Shown in pieces: positions 63,804 through 64,000 of a stretch of 64,000 nucleotides of DNA (its first letter is position 1; the number at the start of each line of letters is the position of its first letter). The position numbers were made by a program, and so were the translations under genes. The notes under the pieces are model-generated. The model saw nothing but the letters and a program-made list of their open reading frames with translations. It ran no database searches and was not told where the DNA came from. The DNA lies in the NCBI GenBank assembly GCA_963929915.1, contig CAWVJY010000005.1:124001-188000 (forward strand), written 5' to 3'. The stretch comes from CAG-273 sp963929915. GTDB lineage: Bacteria > Bacillota > Clostridia > TANB77 > CAG-508.

Positions 63804-64000
63804 TTTTTATTTTCCTCCTCTTTTGATTATTTCTCTAAAGTTCTTTTTAGTTATATTTTTTAACTTCCTTTAGAGTTTATCCTTCTTTTTTTGTTTTATA
63901 CCATAAGCTAATTTTTTTGTTTTTTCTTTGCATTTAATATCTATTCTATAGCATTATAGTATTTCTTTACCTCTTTTGCATCAATTGTATTTATTTTCTA

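Noticed and set aside
63800..64000. CTCTAAAG / CTTTAGAG inverted pair upstream of the last gene
   Set aside because: The arms are short and the loop long; no promoter or gene could be supported in these 200 bases.

Overview
The window is low-GC DNA from an endospore-forming Firmicute, most likely an uncultured, gut-type member of the Clostridia. The evidence is strong AT bias, AGGAGG-type ribosome sites, consensus sigma-A promoters, a spoIIAA-spoIIAB-sigF operon, spoIID-spoIIQ, a T-box before valS, and Clostridia-type versions of RbgA, Mini-III, IreB and Tig-ClpP-ClpX. Nearly every gene lies on the minus strand. The plus-strand exceptions are a peptidoglycan glycosyltransferase (6409), a 65-residue ORF (26573), a 144-residue ORF (49244) and an IS110 remnant (39169).

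Layout. 1-6.0 kb: pyruvate kinase, alpha-glucan phosphorylase and an MFS transporter. 6.0-8.6 kb: a repeat element, a glycosyltransferase, a small Cys-rich ORF, a PD-(D/E)XK endonuclease gene, a tRNA-Tyr gene interrupted by a group I intron, and a CAT-anticodon tRNA. 8.7-14.7 kb: an unknown protein, acyl-CoA synthetase with a TetR regulator, MreB and a small membrane protein. 14.7-22.9 kb: LexA, ClpX, ClpP, trigger factor, a phosphoesterase, TsaD, an M50 protease and a CtkA/HipA-like kinase. 23-30.6 kb: LysS, RecN, a 65-residue ORF, tRNA-Glu, Mini-III, RbgA, a membrane protein, DUF1292, RuvX and IreB. 30.6-38.6 kb: a three-gene envelope-linked operon (degenerate GGDEF protein, TadZ/CpaE-like ATPase with AT-hook-like motifs, small double-TM protein), then a glucosaminidase and a seven-FN3 secreted protein. 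38.7-41.5 kb: a truncated and a complete prepilin-like/FGE-fold protein with GC-rich variable C-termini, separated by an IS110 remnant. 41.5-49 kb: DnaE and AddA, each with a one-base frameshift. 49-57.8 kb: SpoIIQ, SpoIID, the spoIIA operon, Maf and T-box-controlled ValS. 57.8-63.8 kb: a toxin-antitoxin pair, a small membrane protein, an aldose-epimerase-like protein, RecG and a second prepilin/FGE gene (also frameshifted).

Four things stand out. (1) A group I intron sits in the anticodon of tRNA-Tyr(GUA), with a gene of the I-Ssp6803I-like endonuclease family 82 nt downstream. (2) Three prepilin-anchored FGE-fold proteins have C-terminal segments that look like variable regions of a diversity-generating retroelement, although no reverse transcriptase or template is in the window. 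(3) A roughly 200-bp interspersed element (four copies) keeps its nested hairpins through compensatory changes between copies. (4) Several short palindrome families built on GGGGACGG or GGGACGTTCC sit immediately behind stop codons.

Three separate one-base insertions in otherwise intact genes (dnaE, addA, prepilin/FGE) suggest consensus indel errors in the assembly, though real mutations cannot be excluded from sequence alone.
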